Assembly (NCBI GenBank): GCA_903874965.1
Contig: CAIQUD010000136.1
Span: 1-35,259 of the forward strand
Reading direction: 5' to 3'
DNA: 35,259 nucleotides
Source of the DNA: an uncultured Actinomycetes bacterium
GTDB taxonomy: Bacteria; Actinomycetota; Acidimicrobiia; Acidimicrobiales; RAAP-2
In this document: in pieces, positions 7,487 to 16,760 of the stretch
How the letters are laid out: every line of letters begins with the position of its first letter
Position numbering within the stretch: position 1 is the first letter of the stretch
Translations under genes and position numbers: made by a program
The notes under the pieces: generated by a model
Database searches by the model: none
Told to the model about the DNA's origin: nothing
What the model saw: only the letters and a program-made list of their open reading frames with translations

Positions 7487-7796
7487 GTGAGGATCCTCTC
7501 AGACCAAGGTGACTTCCGCCATAGTGGAAACAGCCCCACTCGGGACTAAAGCGAACGGCTAGGACCCCAACTTCCATCACGCGCTCGCCTGTCAAAGAGG
7601 AGATCGATCAAGCACCTCACCACATTCGAATAAAGCTCTCTCTTCGTATTGTGACTCAGAAGCCGCCATACAGGAGTCTTGTTATTCGAAAATAATTTGA
7701 TTCACCCTCGATCTTGAACTTTGTCATCTTCTGCCGTTGGGGCCCTAACCCACAAGATCTTAGCGACGAGATGACAGCAGCGCTATCGTAAACGTC
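7487..7796. promoter_or_regulatory. AT-rich divergent intergenic region with an inverted repeat
   Basis: 310 nt between the divergent metallophosphatase and the small conserved gene, clearly more AT-rich than the surroundings. TTCGAATAA (7625-7633) and TTATTCGAA (7682-7690) form a perfect 9-nt inverted repeat 48 nt apart, a possible operator pair or cruciform. No clean -35/-10 pair could be assigned. Confidence 0.4.
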
Positions 7797-8015
7797 ATGC
7801 CCCAACACCAGATTGAAATGTCACTTCCTGCTCAAACCATCAACAATACGGACGTTGAGTTTACCGTTTGGTCGGGTGGCAAGAAGCTTGGCAGGCTCAA
7901 GATCAGCAGGGGCACAATAGATTGGATGCCAGCGCATAATTCCAGGACTCACTACAAAATGAGTTGGGAGCGGTTCGATGACCTAATGCAGTCAGAGGGT
8001 AGGCAGATCACCTGA
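7797..8015 (+). CDS. Small conserved protein, 72 residues
   Basis: ATG at 7797 gives a compact protein with the pattern of a small conserved bacterial family of unknown function: INNTDVEFTVWSGGKKLGRL, then ISRGTIDWMP, then a basic segment ending in MSWERFDDLM. The first half is predicted beta (a paired strand with a GG turn) and the end is helical. Members are often found near restriction or other accessory genes. No catalytic residues can be pointed out. It stands alone, with no gene downstream for 400 nt. Confidence 0.7.
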   Translation: MPQHQIEMSLPAQTINNTDVEFTVWSGGKKLGRLKISRGTIDWMPAHNSRTHYKMSWERFDDLMQSEGRQIT

Positions 8016-8417
8016 GACTGAAAATCGCTGGGCGAGGTCAGCAGCATGAGACACGATCACCTGTCACGATTTCGGAGTATCCGAGAACTCCGATAGGCGA
8101 CCACGTACACAATTTCAAATGCCCTGGATTCGCATTGAGAAATCAAGGGTTTCTTTCGCCGATCAAACCATCGAGGGATCCATCCTGACCACTGGCTTCG
8201 TTAGAGACCCTGCTCTGCACTGCCTTGCCTCGCTCGCTCCAGTTCCCTCGATCGGCGGCGACATTAGAAGTCCGTGGTCCCCACACGTACCCCTCAACCT
8301 TGGGCCCAGGCAAGTGAGGAGCGGGTCTGCCTCGGCATCACCGGCCTCCACATACCTAGATTCTCTGAGGGGCCAGTTGGGCTGCTGGCTGCAACCGCCG
8401 AATGGGCGAGGAGCGAC
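8016..8417. other. Intergenic stretch before the kinase gene
   Basis: About 400 nt with no supported gene. Open frames at 8119-8430 and upstream of 8418 read as Ser/Pro/Arg-rich non-coding strings. It presumably carries the promoter of the kinase gene, but no motif is clear. Confidence 0.5.
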
Positions 8418-9518
8418 ATGGCATTCATGAAGAAGGGGCGCGTACTCGAGAGCGACGCCACCTGGACCAGCTATCGGGTGGATTCTGACTGCTTGCGTTT
8501 TGGGGGCTTCGGAGAGATCTACGCCGGCGTTGAGGTCGACTCGAGAGGTCGAGCCCGACGTCAGGTTGCGATAAAGGTATCCGAGGACCCCGTCACCTGG
8601 CACGGAGAGTCCTACTTCGGCCTATTGCTTGCTGGAAATGAAGATGTGGTCTCGCATCTCGATGCTTTCGCGATCATCGAGGGCACGGGCAGGCGTCGGC
8701 GCATCGTTTACGTGCTGATTCTGGAATGGATGGACGATGGCACCGTCCTTGATGCCCTTGATGGCACCGGCCGAACGCTTCCGGACAGCGAAGGGCAAGT
8801 GAAGAAGCAGATCGTGAAGCTTCTCAAGGTGCTCAACCTCCTGCATTCGAGTGGAATCTGTCACGGAGACATCACCCCAGCCAACGTCTTCTTCCGAGGC
8901 CGATCACTTGTCCTCGGAGACCTAGGCATCGCCAAGCAATCCCTGAACGGCAAGCCTGTCGAACTCGAGGGGCAGACTCCGCCCGACTACTGCCCACTCG
9001 ACGTCGTCGGCTTCACATGGTCGCTTTCCGAAGACACATACCAAGTCGGTCTCCTCGCTCTCTCTTTGGTTGCAGGACAAGAAGTGACCTCCGAGGAAGT
9101 CTGCTCGGAGGTGCTTCGCTCTCTTGATGCCAGCGATCACTTCAAGGGCTGGATCCGGCAGGCAACGCTCGGACGCTCCCAACGGTTCAACAATGCAGGC
9201 GAGGCACTCGATGCCCTGACGGCTCCCCCGCCGACACCCGCCAGAGCGCCGCGAACGCTCCAAGGGGAGGTGATTGTCTTCACAGGCCGCCTTTCGATCA
9301 CGAGGGCCGTCGCCACGAAGCTCGCCAGGAAGGCCGGCGCCCGAGTTCAGAGCGATGTCAACAGCAACACGACGTGCCTGGTGCGCGGCGATGCCAGTCC
9401 GCTTCAGATCGGTGATGACCACTCCAAGAAGCGCTATGAGGCGGAGCGACTCATGCGGTCAGACCAGAAGATCGCTTACATGAGTGAGGCGCAGTTCACG
9501 CGGTTGGTCAACAAGTAG
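8418..9518 (+). CDS. Protein kinase fused to a C-terminal BRCT domain
   Basis: 366 residues from ATG 8418, chosen because GAGGAG lies 4 nt upstream; an open frame extends back to 8274 without protein-like sequence. Residues about 20-270 are a Ser/Thr-type kinase: glycine loop FGGFGEIY (28-35), ATP-binding Lys53 in VAIK, catalytic loop HGDITPANVF (Asp151, Asn156; HGD instead of HRD), and metal-binding Asp168 in DLG (instead of DFG). All core residues are present, so it is probably active. Residues about 283-366 resemble the BRCT domain of DNA ligase LigA (VIVFTGRLS, KLARKAGARVQSDV, TTCLVRGD), a fold that binds DNA ends or phosphopeptides. There is no membrane segment, so it is cytoplasmic, unlike most actinobacterial PknB-type kinases. 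The combination suggests DNA-damage or invader sensing. Convergent with the DUF429 gene. Confidence 0.85.
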   Translation: MAFMKKGRVLESDATWTSYRVDSDCLRFGGFGEIYAGVEVDSRGRARRQVAIKVSEDPVTWHGESYFGLLLAGNEDVVSHLDAFAIIEGTGRRRRIVYVLILEWMDDGTVLDALDGTGRTLPDSEGQVKKQIVKLLKVLNLLHSSGICHGDITPANVFFRGRSLVLGDLGIAKQSLNGKPVELEGQTPPDYCPLDVVGFTWSLSEDTYQVGLLALSLVAGQEVTSEEVCSEVLRSLDASDHFKGWIRQATLGRSQRFNNAGEALDALTAPPPTPARAPRTLQGEVIVFTGRLSITRAVATKLARKAGARVQSDVNSNTTCLVRGDASPLQIGDDHSKKRYEAERLMRSDQKIAYMSEAQFTRLVNK

Positions 9519-9608
9519 ACCGAGGTCACGAGGCATCAAGGAAGTCAGTCACGTTCACCGGAACGCAGCGCGTGGTCATTCAAGAAAGCAAGAGGCTTCT
9601 CCACTTGA

Positions 9609-10268
9609 TTAGCGCCAGATTGCCCCGATGTGGCTGCCCTCTGCAGGAAACGTCTTGGCTACCCCTGTCGCGATCCTGTGCGCTGACCATGCGGCGATTG
9701 CGGCGTCAAGGACATCGGAAGCACCGGCTTCGCCACCCTTGCCAAGATCATCAGGAAGGATGATTCCAACGCTTTCAAGGACGCGTCGTCGCAGCATCAA
9801 GCCGTTCCAGGAGGCCTTTGACCACTCAAGCTCTCCCTGGAGGGCTTCACGGAACGAAACCTCAGGGTGAACCTCCCGAATCCGACTATCCGACGCGGCA
9901 AGTGGGGCCACGGCTTTGATGTGATCCCCTAGAGCGAAGGCATAGGGGGAAATCCCGGGCCAGCCAGCCTCTCGTGCGAGTTGGTTGGCTTCAGCCACGT
10001 TCTTGGCATCCAAGAGCTCTGCCGGAGGTGTCGGAAATACAGATGATCGCCGGACGCCAACGAACTCTCGCGCTTGGTCGTCCGACGGTCGCCTTGAGCC
10101 CCCTGCCGGCAGATCAATGGGCATGTCAACCGCGATCACCTCAGCATCCGGCAATGCCGCCACTACATCACCAAACGCATCGGCGGTCAGGGCCCGTGCG
10201 AAGCGACCGTCTTGAAGGACGACCACAATCCAAGCTCCCTTCCAGACATCAGCCCCGGCTACCAACAT
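9609..10268 (-). CDS. DUF429 family protein (RNase H-like fold)
   Basis: 219 residues from ATG 10268, chosen for its upstream AGGGGG at good spacing; the frame opens slightly further to 10289. The pattern is typical of DUF429: an early AGADVWKGAWIVVVL strand with the Asp of the RNase H-like core, AEVIAVDMPIDLP with the second acidic residue, then RRSSVFPTPP, SPYAFAL, REVHPEVSF and a final DVLDAAIAAWSAHR helix. Proteins of this family are predicted nucleases by fold, without established substrates. Convergent with the kinase gene (90 nt apart). Confidence 0.85.
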   Translation of the reverse strand: MLVAGADVWKGAWIVVVLQDGRFARALTADAFGDVVAALPDAEVIAVDMPIDLPAGGSRRPSDDQAREFVGVRRSSVFPTPPAELLDAKNVAEANQLAREAGWPGISPYAFALGDHIKAVAPLAASDSRIREVHPEVSFREALQGELEWSKASWNGLMLRRRVLESVGIILPDDLGKGGEAGASDVLDAAIAAWSAHRIATGVAKTFPAEGSHIGAIWR

Positions 10269-10389
10269 CGTTGACCCCCTTCGACACAATGAGCTTCGAT
10301 CTCTGCGGAGAGCCGCCCTTCATGGACGTGCGCTCTCAGCGTGGTGCATAGCGTTACCGGCTGCCCGACCACTCGACCGCTGACGGGGT

Positions 10390-12066
10390 TCAAACTTCAT
10401 CTAAGGAGAGGCCCAGGGAGCCGAACACTTCCCTCACGAACGCCTCTTTAAGAGACCCCGGCAACTTCTTAGTCCCCGGGGGAGACGCCTGTTCGAAGCG
10501 GCTCACGAGGTACCCCTGAGGTCCCGAAGCAGGAAGCGGATAGCACGCAACCCATCGAGCAGCGCTACCCCTCTCGGCGACGTACAGCAGCGGAGGCATC
10601 CATACCCCTGCCACCACATGCCCATCATCGCGGGCCACCGCAGCGATGGGAGAGAACTCCTGGCCGGACGCAATCGCTTTCAGAACTGCCGACTTAGCGT
10701 CGCTCACTAGCCCGGTGATTCGGATGATCCGACCATCTGCCTGAGCGGTCACTTCACCTTCGGCGAGCTCCTCGACGACACGGGCAAACGGGTTCGCCTC
10801 GAGCGTCATCTCAGTGACGTGCATGACGTAGTCTACGTCAGCCAGAAGTACGAGACCTTCGGCCGCGAGCGCTGCGCAGCGATACTCAACGTCTTCGCGC
10901 TCACAGAACGTCAAGAGAGGTCCCGCCTCCTCTGCAGTTCGATGGTAGAGAGTCAACGCCTCCGAACTGGAGGAAAAACTTCTGACTTGAGAACGCATCA
11001 GCGCCAAGCTGACCGAGGTCACGCTTGCAGCATCCCTCAGCAGACCGTCGTGAACCTCACCACGCAACAGGGGCTCAAGGGAGCGGCGAAGAACTCTGGA
11101 GAGCTCGGGACCCTTCGACCAGCATCCGAGCGCAGCGCCGCTGGCTGCCAGCACGGCTGTCGCAATCTGGGCCGCATCTGGTCGGGTAGGCGAAAGGTCA
11201 AGCAGGCCAATCACCATTGATCTGAACTTGGCTCTCCCGTCCATGGCGGACGAGGAACCATCAAGTCGCACCGTGACCTCAGCTCCGACTAGATCTTCCT
11301 CATCAACCGAGTCGTCCGCCCCAACTTCGACCATGTCTGCCTCGACGAGGTTCCCTGCGGTTGCCCCCACCCCAGCAGCCTTCATCGCCGCCGGCAGAAT
11401 GAAGAATCCAAAGCCGTCTCCTACCTCGCCGCGAAAGCCATCGATGTACTCGCGCCAACTCGCGGGGGCGGGACTTGATTTCATCGTTGAGACCCCAGGA
11501 GGACGGGTGCCGGAAGACTCTGCCCCAAAAGCTCGTATCTCGCCAAGAGCCGCTTCTACAAGTGCGACGAATCTCGAGTCGTGTGCGATTTCAGAGGGTT
11601 GACTTGGTATCGACCTCTTAACGGAGACGGGGCGATGGTTCGTGCGCGCAAGATCAGTCACGGACCTACCCGCGCTTGGAGTTCCATCTGCCAGAAGAAG
11701 GCGAACCTGCTTGCCGCCTTCAAGGGAGAGTGCGATGAATGGGTTCGCCTCATGAGCGGGTACACGAGCGATGGTGATCCAGTGCGAGCCATCAAACAGT
11801 TGGAGGTCGGCCGCCTCGCTCAGAGCTGAGCGCAGGTCCAAGCGGAACCCACCATCCTCGATCGCTGCATCAAGGAGAAGCACTGGCAGGACATCAGTCG
11901 TTTGCAGAATGGACGACCACCCGTGGTTAGCGACTTCACCCACCACCAGGGGCTCGCCAGCGTCCGGCATCAAAGATGTCGCGGTTTCAGCGACTAGTCC
12001 AAGTTCACAGCTTCCACCATCAGCCATCGATTGAAGGAGGGCTCGACCCGACAAGTTAGGACTGCC
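10390..12066 (-). pseudogene. PLD-family protein, C-terminal piece after frameshift
   Basis: About 558 codons that continue the PLD gene in a different frame. The piece begins with KGSPNLSGRALLQSM, which supplies the missing G-S-x-N part of the second HKD motif whose HxK is in the upstream frame. The open frame extends back to 12150, but that part is the out-of-frame shadow. The rest is a long acidic alpha/beta protein of unknown function (SWREYIDGF, a helical stretch near RFVALVEAALGEIRAFG). Natural protein-like sequence reaches the stop at 10390, so decay is limited to the one lesion. Together the two pieces would give roughly 830-840 residues, far longer than the usual DrmC. Confidence 0.65.
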
Positions 12067-12878
12067 CTTCGGGTTGAACCGACCACCCACTCGACCACCT
12101 TGCCGTGATGGAAGCGAGGAGAGGTGATCTCCGAGACACGCCCCTGCCACTTCTCGATCAAGGGACCAAGGGTGGTGCCCTCGTAGTTCGCCTCCTTCCC
12201 GACGACCACCTCAAGGTGTTTTGGCGCGAATCGATCCAAGAGCTCCCTGACAGCGTTGGCGTTGCGATCAAAGAATGGAGCGGACAGCATCAACTGCTCT
12301 ACCCCTGAGTCTCTCGGCAGCTGATCGATGATGGGTCCAAAGGCCGACGAGACCATCTGGGGCCCTTCATCAGTGATGGGAAATGCCCGGAGGCCCCTTG
12401 CGACCTCCGCAATCACTTCGTGCACTCCCGCAGTGAATCGAACGAGTTCTTCGAGGGCCTCCAAGAAGTCCGCCACGCGAACAAGGGTCGAAGGGGCCGC
12501 TTCTGCGTTCGCTCTAAGCAGGGTCCAAATCTCAGCATTCGAGATCCACCCTCCAGAGGAGGTATTCCCCGAACCGATCAGCACTGCTGCCTGATCCGAT
12601 CCGAGCGCCACTAGGAGCTTTGGATGAAACGCTCCCCCCTTGTGGCAGATTGCTCGAGCATCAAGATAAGACCTCCCAGCGAATCGCGTCGCTTCAGGAT
12701 CCGACACGACCATGTCAAAGTCCGAGATCAAGGTCACTCGCGCACCACGGGCCCGAGCCTGACCAAGCCCGGCCTGCTCAAAGAATCCGAGATTGGCGTT
12801 GTAGTTCAGAATCAGAAGCTCTCGAAGGGGCCATGTCTCAGACAGCAGAGACAGCGGACCTAAGGTCGCCGAACTCAC
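11994..12878 (-). pseudogene. PLD-family (DrmC-like) protein, N-terminal piece before frameshift
   Basis: About 294 codons. The first phospholipase-D motif is complete: FHPKLLVALG followed by LIGSGNTSSGGW (His near residue 83). The second begins with FHHGKVVEWVVGS (near 258), then the frame leaves the family pattern: the expected G-S-x-N lies in the next frame (see the C-terminal piece), and about 24 aberrant residues follow before the stop. GTG 12878 is the likely start because it overlaps the preceding stop as GTGA; the frame is open to 12908. PLD proteins hydrolyse phosphodiester bonds, including DNA in nucleases such as Nuc and BfiI. A PLD protein (DrmC) is part of DISARM and sits last in this operon, though this one is larger and may not be orthologous. 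Confidence 0.7.
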
Positions 12879-14350
12879 AGGAGCGCCTCTCCACTTGCGG
12901 TCAACCACCAGGACTGACCATCGTGTCCAAGCGCCCCCGCTCCAGCCATCATCGACATAAGGCGAGAGATCCTCATTCCAGGCTCCCCGGATCCAGCACT
13001 CATCTGCTTGTGCCAGATTCCGTCACGTTCGATTACCTGAGCTGGAAGCCGAGGCGCCAACGGGTTCGACACATCGAGCTTCAACATGGCAATCCGCTGA
13101 GAACGCAGGAGTAGTCGTCCCACTAGGTCGCTGGCCCACGAGCGCAGAGGTCGATCTCCATTGGCTTCCAGCTCCGCCCTCACCCAGAGCGGGCCAAGAT
13201 CGTCGGCGCCATCCCCCGCCAGCACCGCCAGAGCGCGGCCGTCGATCTCATCGAGGCGTCGGGCCCCGGCAGCAAGCAGCTTGAGTTCCGTCAAGGGATC
13301 TGGCGAAGGCACAGCGCCGCGTAGTTCGTCCTCGACCGGCATCAACAGACCACTTTCGGTCCCCGGCTGGAGGTGGCCGATCAGGTCGGCCACCTTCCAA
13401 TCACCTGGGAGCTTGGAGGCGAGAACATCTCCGATAGCCCTAGCCGAGTGAGGTTCCGTTAGTTCCTCGACGATCCAGGACCACAGATTTCGCCATGCGC
13501 CAACAGAATGGTTCCTGAGCATCAACCCGCGCCACGCTTCCGCCGCTTCGATCCCTGCGTAGGCCCCCCCTCCCAGCGGAGGACCGAAAGAGATATCCGC
13601 CCGGACCTTCGTGGCAAGTTTCTCGATTGGGACGCTGCTAGCGCCGATCGTTCTCGCGATGATCTGTGCTGTGGATCGTCGTGCTTCGTCCTTGACGGCG
13701 TGTGCCTCTCCGCCAGCCCATCCGCAGATGATGCCCCGCAGCCATTCTGCCTCGCTACCATCCGCTGCACATGGGCACAGGTGGGCCGCTTCTTGTAGAT
13801 CATGAGCGCTCAGTACCTCGCTGTCGGCAAGAACGAAGATTTCCCCAAGCACCGGACGGACCATTTTGTCTTGGTATCGATCACCAGGAACTTGATCAGC
13901 GCCGTCAGAGACAACTCCAAGCGCTACCTCAGGGCCTCGATACGTCCCGTAGAACCCCGACGCAGCTTCTGAGTACCTACCGACAGAAGATGCCTCAGCG
14001 ACTACCAGACTGCCGTCCTTCCCCAACAGCCCAGTGATCCGGCTTTGCCCGTGGGCCTCCGGGATTACTACCCGATGATGCTCGTGGTGGTGGGAGATCG
14101 CGGCCGTAACTGCCTCGCAGCGACGAGTGAGATCCCTTGCTTCGCTAGTGCTGAGTCCCCTCCGCTCAGCTTCGCTACGAATGAGGCCGTGCAAGCTCAG
14201 GTACCGGGCGTGCGGGGTGGTGGAGATAACTCCTGGCACTAGGCGATCGACCACATTGAAGATCACGTTCTCGACACGCAGCGGGTTTCGAACAATCGAC
14301 CCGGATACCCCCGCAACACCCCATGCCGGGCCCTCTACCAATATCGTCAT
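12875..14350 (-). CDS. Unrecognised 491-residue defence-operon protein
   Basis: I do not recognise a domain. The N-terminus (VSGSIVRNPLRVENVIFNVVDRLVPG, in pieces, then STTPHARYLSLHGLI) resembles the opening of large uncharacterised proteins that sit beside PLD or helicase genes in defence loci; this similarity is an impression only. The middle has two cysteines (LCPCA), and the C-terminus (MSMMAGAGALGHDGQSWWLT) could be a winged-helix-like segment. ATG 14350 overlaps a tiny upstream ORF's stop as ATGA. Its own stop overlaps the PLD start as GTGA, so it is firmly inside the operon and probably acts with the PLD protein. Confidence 0.75.
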   Translation of the reverse strand: MTILVEGPAWGVAGVSGSIVRNPLRVENVIFNVVDRLVPGVISTTPHARYLSLHGLIRSEAERRGLSTSEARDLTRRCEAVTAAISHHHEHHRVVIPEAHGQSRITGLLGKDGSLVVAEASSVGRYSEAASGFYGTYRGPEVALGVVSDGADQVPGDRYQDKMVRPVLGEIFVLADSEVLSAHDLQEAAHLCPCAADGSEAEWLRGIICGWAGGEAHAVKDEARRSTAQIIARTIGASSVPIEKLATKVRADISFGPPLGGGAYAGIEAAEAWRGLMLRNHSVGAWRNLWSWIVEELTEPHSARAIGDVLASKLPGDWKVADLIGHLQPGTESGLLMPVEDELRGAVPSPDPLTELKLLAAGARRLDEIDGRALAVLAGDGADDLGPLWVRAELEANGDRPLRSWASDLVGRLLLRSQRIAMLKLDVSNPLAPRLPAQVIERDGIWHKQMSAGSGEPGMRISRLMSMMAGAGALGHDGQSWWLTASGEALL

Positions 14351-14412
14351 CTGCTCAGCCCGAAACCGACTCGCACGATGAAAGCATCAAGTTCGCGAAT
14401 GCGGGAAGTCAC
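14347..14412 (-). CDS. Tiny ORF coupled to the 491-residue gene
   Basis: GTG 14412 opens a 21-residue frame (RIRELDAFIVRVGFGLSR) whose TGA overlaps the next ATG as ATGA. The frame is open further up and lies directly after the 64-residue ORF in another frame, so it may be the tail of that gene after an indel. Too short to call with confidence. Confidence 0.25.
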   Translation of the reverse strand: MTSRIRELDAFIVRVGFGLSR

Positions 14413-14419
14413 CGTCGAA

Positions 14420-14614
14420 CTATCCGACGTTTAGATCTAGATCGGCAAGCTCAAACACCTCATGCGTGCCCGGAGTGACGCCGATCTCATGTTCAAGAAG
14501 ATTCGCGCCAGCTCCGCTTCCTGCGGCCATGAGCGACAGAAGGCTCGAAGATCCCCTCAAACCCAGAGCCCCAATGGTCGCCTTGGTGATTTGCACATCA
14601 CAGAACGTCGTCAT
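14420..14614 (-). CDS. Small operon ORF, 64 residues
   Basis: ATG 14614 lies 17 nt inside the end of the UvrD-type helicase gene, typical of coupled genes. The product (MTTFCDVQITKATIGALG, a Gly/Ser-rich centre, ELADLDLNVG end) reads like protein but matches nothing I know. It ends 69 nt before the 491-residue gene, and the gap itself contains protein-like sequence in another frame, so the gene may originally have been longer. Without a comparison to homologous operons its reality is uncertain. Confidence 0.4.
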   Translation of the reverse strand: MTTFCDVQITKATIGALGLRGSSSLLSLMAAGSGAGANLLEHEIGVTPGTHEVFELADLDLNVG

Positions 14615-16760
14615 CGTTTCTCGGATGATGAGCGGACGGCTTGACTCTCGGTAGCAGCGTGCTCGGCGTACCTGACGAGGTCACGACAAGCTCGTCACGA
14701 GCCCGGGTGCACGCCACGTAGAGCAAGCACCGCTCACGAAGGACGTCGAGGGCGTTCTGCCCTGGGTCTTCCGAGGCCGGTGTCGTCGCCAGAGGGTGAG
14801 GGAGGTTGTCGCCATTGACAGCGACAACCAGAAGGCGAGCGAACTCAAGCCCCTTTGAGGAGTGCATCGTTGCCAGCCTCACCCCTGCAAAAGCCCCATC
14901 GGCCCCAATCTGTGCATGAGTGATGCCAGCATCGTCGAGGGCTGACTGGACCACTGCCAAGTCGCGCTGGGTCCGAGCGGCAACCCCGATTGAGGACGGA
15001 GCAACTCCATTAGTGATCCACTCACCCACTTGGGCCGCGACGAACTCTGCCTCTTCCCCTGGGGTCGTGAACGTCTGAACCGTCGGGGCGGGGCCATGGA
15101 AGGACGAGCGGTACCCAGACTGAGCTTCAGGATCACCATCGAGATCGTCGATTTCCTGGCCCGTCAGGATGCCGAGTGTCCAAGCAAGGATCTGCTGGGA
15201 GGTCCGGTAGTTAATCTTGAGCCGTCGAGACTTGCCACGAGTCTCGATACCAAGCGATCGCAGACTGACTCGATGGTCGTAGATTCGCTGGTGGGCATCG
15301 CCCACGATGAAGAGATCGTTGTTTCCTGGTGCCACCGCAGCACGCAGGAGCCGCCATTGGGCGGGGTGTAGGTCTTGAGCCTCATCGATGATCACATGGG
15401 CATATGGCTTCACTGCCTGGGTTGACAGGAGATCGGCAGCGGCCTCGGCCAACTGGATATAGGTGGCCTGCCCCTTTCGATCGAGCTCGGTCAGGAGATG
15501 TTCGAGCGCCGTCCAAACCAACTTGCGCGCAGGCCGGGCCAAGCGCCCTCCTCGACCGGGGCGAGGGCTCGTCGCATAGTCGGCGTAGCTGGTCAGCCGT
15601 CGGGCCAGGATCACCTGCTCCCACTCAGCGATGAGGAATCGTCCGTCGAGCTGGGCCTCGTCGAGACCGGCCATGGATGCCGCCTGTTCGGCCATCTCGC
15701 GCAACTTGTCAGACGGAACCGGCTTGATGGACGACTTCGCCGCCGACAGGGTGCGGCGCGCAAACGCGTCAACGGTAGAGACTTGAAGGTGGCGGAACTC
15801 GTCAGGCGTACAGAAGGTCCGCAGCGTGTGGTCGAGATTGGTCGACAGGCTGTTGGTATAAGTGGCGAAGAGGATCTTGCCCGAGCGATTCCCCGCCCGA
15901 ATGAGCCCCTCGGATAAGAAGCGCGCACGGTGGATAGCCACGACGGTCTTGCCTGTCCCTGCACCACCAGTGACCTTGGCGGGCCCCTTGTAGATGGGCC
16001 TGTAGGCCACGGCGCGCTGCGTCGGGTGCAGGAAGGTCCTCCACGCTTCAAAGTCGCCGGAGAGCAGTTCAACAAGCTCCTCGTCATTCGTCGTAACAAC
16101 GAAGTGCGACCTCGTGCCCGGCTGATTGATCGCTGTCTCTATGTCTTCCGTATCGACGTCGTCGCCCTGAAGCTCATAGTCACGAGCCAGCTCGGACCAG
16201 ACCTCGTCAGGTGTCTTGCCATCTGCAAGCAGGAGCACTGCATCACTCTGCGCGTCCGGCAGGTAGTTGGCGATCGCGTAGAGCTCCGCCTCATCCACGA
16301 TCCTGCGCAGGACGGGGATCAACTCAAGATCGACGCCAACGGCCGTGAAGTCCTTGTCGCGAATGTCCGCAAACAGACTTGGAGCCTCTTCGGGGGCAGT
16401 CGCAACCACTGCAGCGACTCGCTCCTCGACTGTAGGCACGTCGAGGATCTCGACCAAGCCTGTCACCGGGTTGATCCCGAAGCGCTGTTTGGTGGCCCAT
16501 GCGATCGCATCGTCATGGGCCATCACCCGGAGCAGTGCGTAGCGCGCATTGCCGAGGCGGACGACTACGCCTCGCCAGAACTGATCAACACGAACGGTAC
16601 GGATGCGATCATCCTTTGCCGCCGAAAGTTTCTCGAGATGCACACCGGTGTGGACCGCGTCTTCGAACTTGTCGGGCAGTTCTCGAACCTTCTGTCGAAC
16701 CCCCGGCTCTAGGCCGGCGAAACCCTCGAGGAACTCCTTGGTGAAGAGCAGTGTTGCCAC
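14598..16760 (-). CDS. UvrD/PcrA-type helicase with RelE/ParE-like N-terminus
   Basis: 720 residues. Residues about 1-95 resemble the RelE/ParE toxin fold (LFTKEFLEGFAGL, DDRIRTVRVDQFWRGVVV, LLRVMAHDDAIAWA), often found fused to or next to UvrD-like helicases. After a linker, the superfamily 1A helicase core shows Walker A GGAGTGKT (about 265), DEAQD (about 460), GDAHQRIY, NYRTSQQ, TMHSSKGLEF and YVACTRARDEL (about 687). Such enzymes translocate 3'-5' on single-stranded DNA using ATP. The start is GTG 16760, immediately after the stop of the upstream gene, with GGAGG 6 nt before it. It is not a standard DISARM component, so it is either an accessory of this variant or a distinct module in the same transcript. 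Confidence 0.88.
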   Translation of the reverse strand: MATLLFTKEFLEGFAGLEPGVRQKVRELPDKFEDAVHTGVHLEKLSAAKDDRIRTVRVDQFWRGVVVRLGNARYALLRVMAHDDAIAWATKQRFGINPVTGLVEILDVPTVEERVAAVVATAPEEAPSLFADIRDKDFTAVGVDLELIPVLRRIVDEAELYAIANYLPDAQSDAVLLLADGKTPDEVWSELARDYELQGDDVDTEDIETAINQPGTRSHFVVTTNDEELVELLSGDFEAWRTFLHPTQRAVAYRPIYKGPAKVTGGAGTGKTVVAIHRARFLSEGLIRAGNRSGKILFATYTNSLSTNLDHTLRTFCTPDEFRHLQVSTVDAFARRTLSAAKSSIKPVPSDKLREMAEQAASMAGLDEAQLDGRFLIAEWEQVILARRLTSYADYATSPRPGRGGRLARPARKLVWTALEHLLTELDRKGQATYIQLAEAAADLLSTQAVKPYAHVIIDEAQDLHPAQWRLLRAAVAPGNNDLFIVGDAHQRIYDHRVSLRSLGIETRGKSRRLKINYRTSQQILAWTLGILTGQEIDDLDGDPEAQSGYRSSFHGPAPTVQTFTTPGEEAEFVAAQVGEWITNGVAPSSIGVAARTQRDLAVVQSALDDAGITHAQIGADGAFAGVRLATMHSSKGLEFARLLVVAVNGDNLPHPLATTPASEDPGQNALDVLRERCLLYVACTRARDELVVTSSGTPSTLLPRVKPSAHHPRNDDDVL

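Noticed and set aside
8119-8430. 103-residue plus-strand open frame upstream of the kinase
   Set aside because: Low-complexity Ser/Pro composition, no ribosome binding site and no family pattern.
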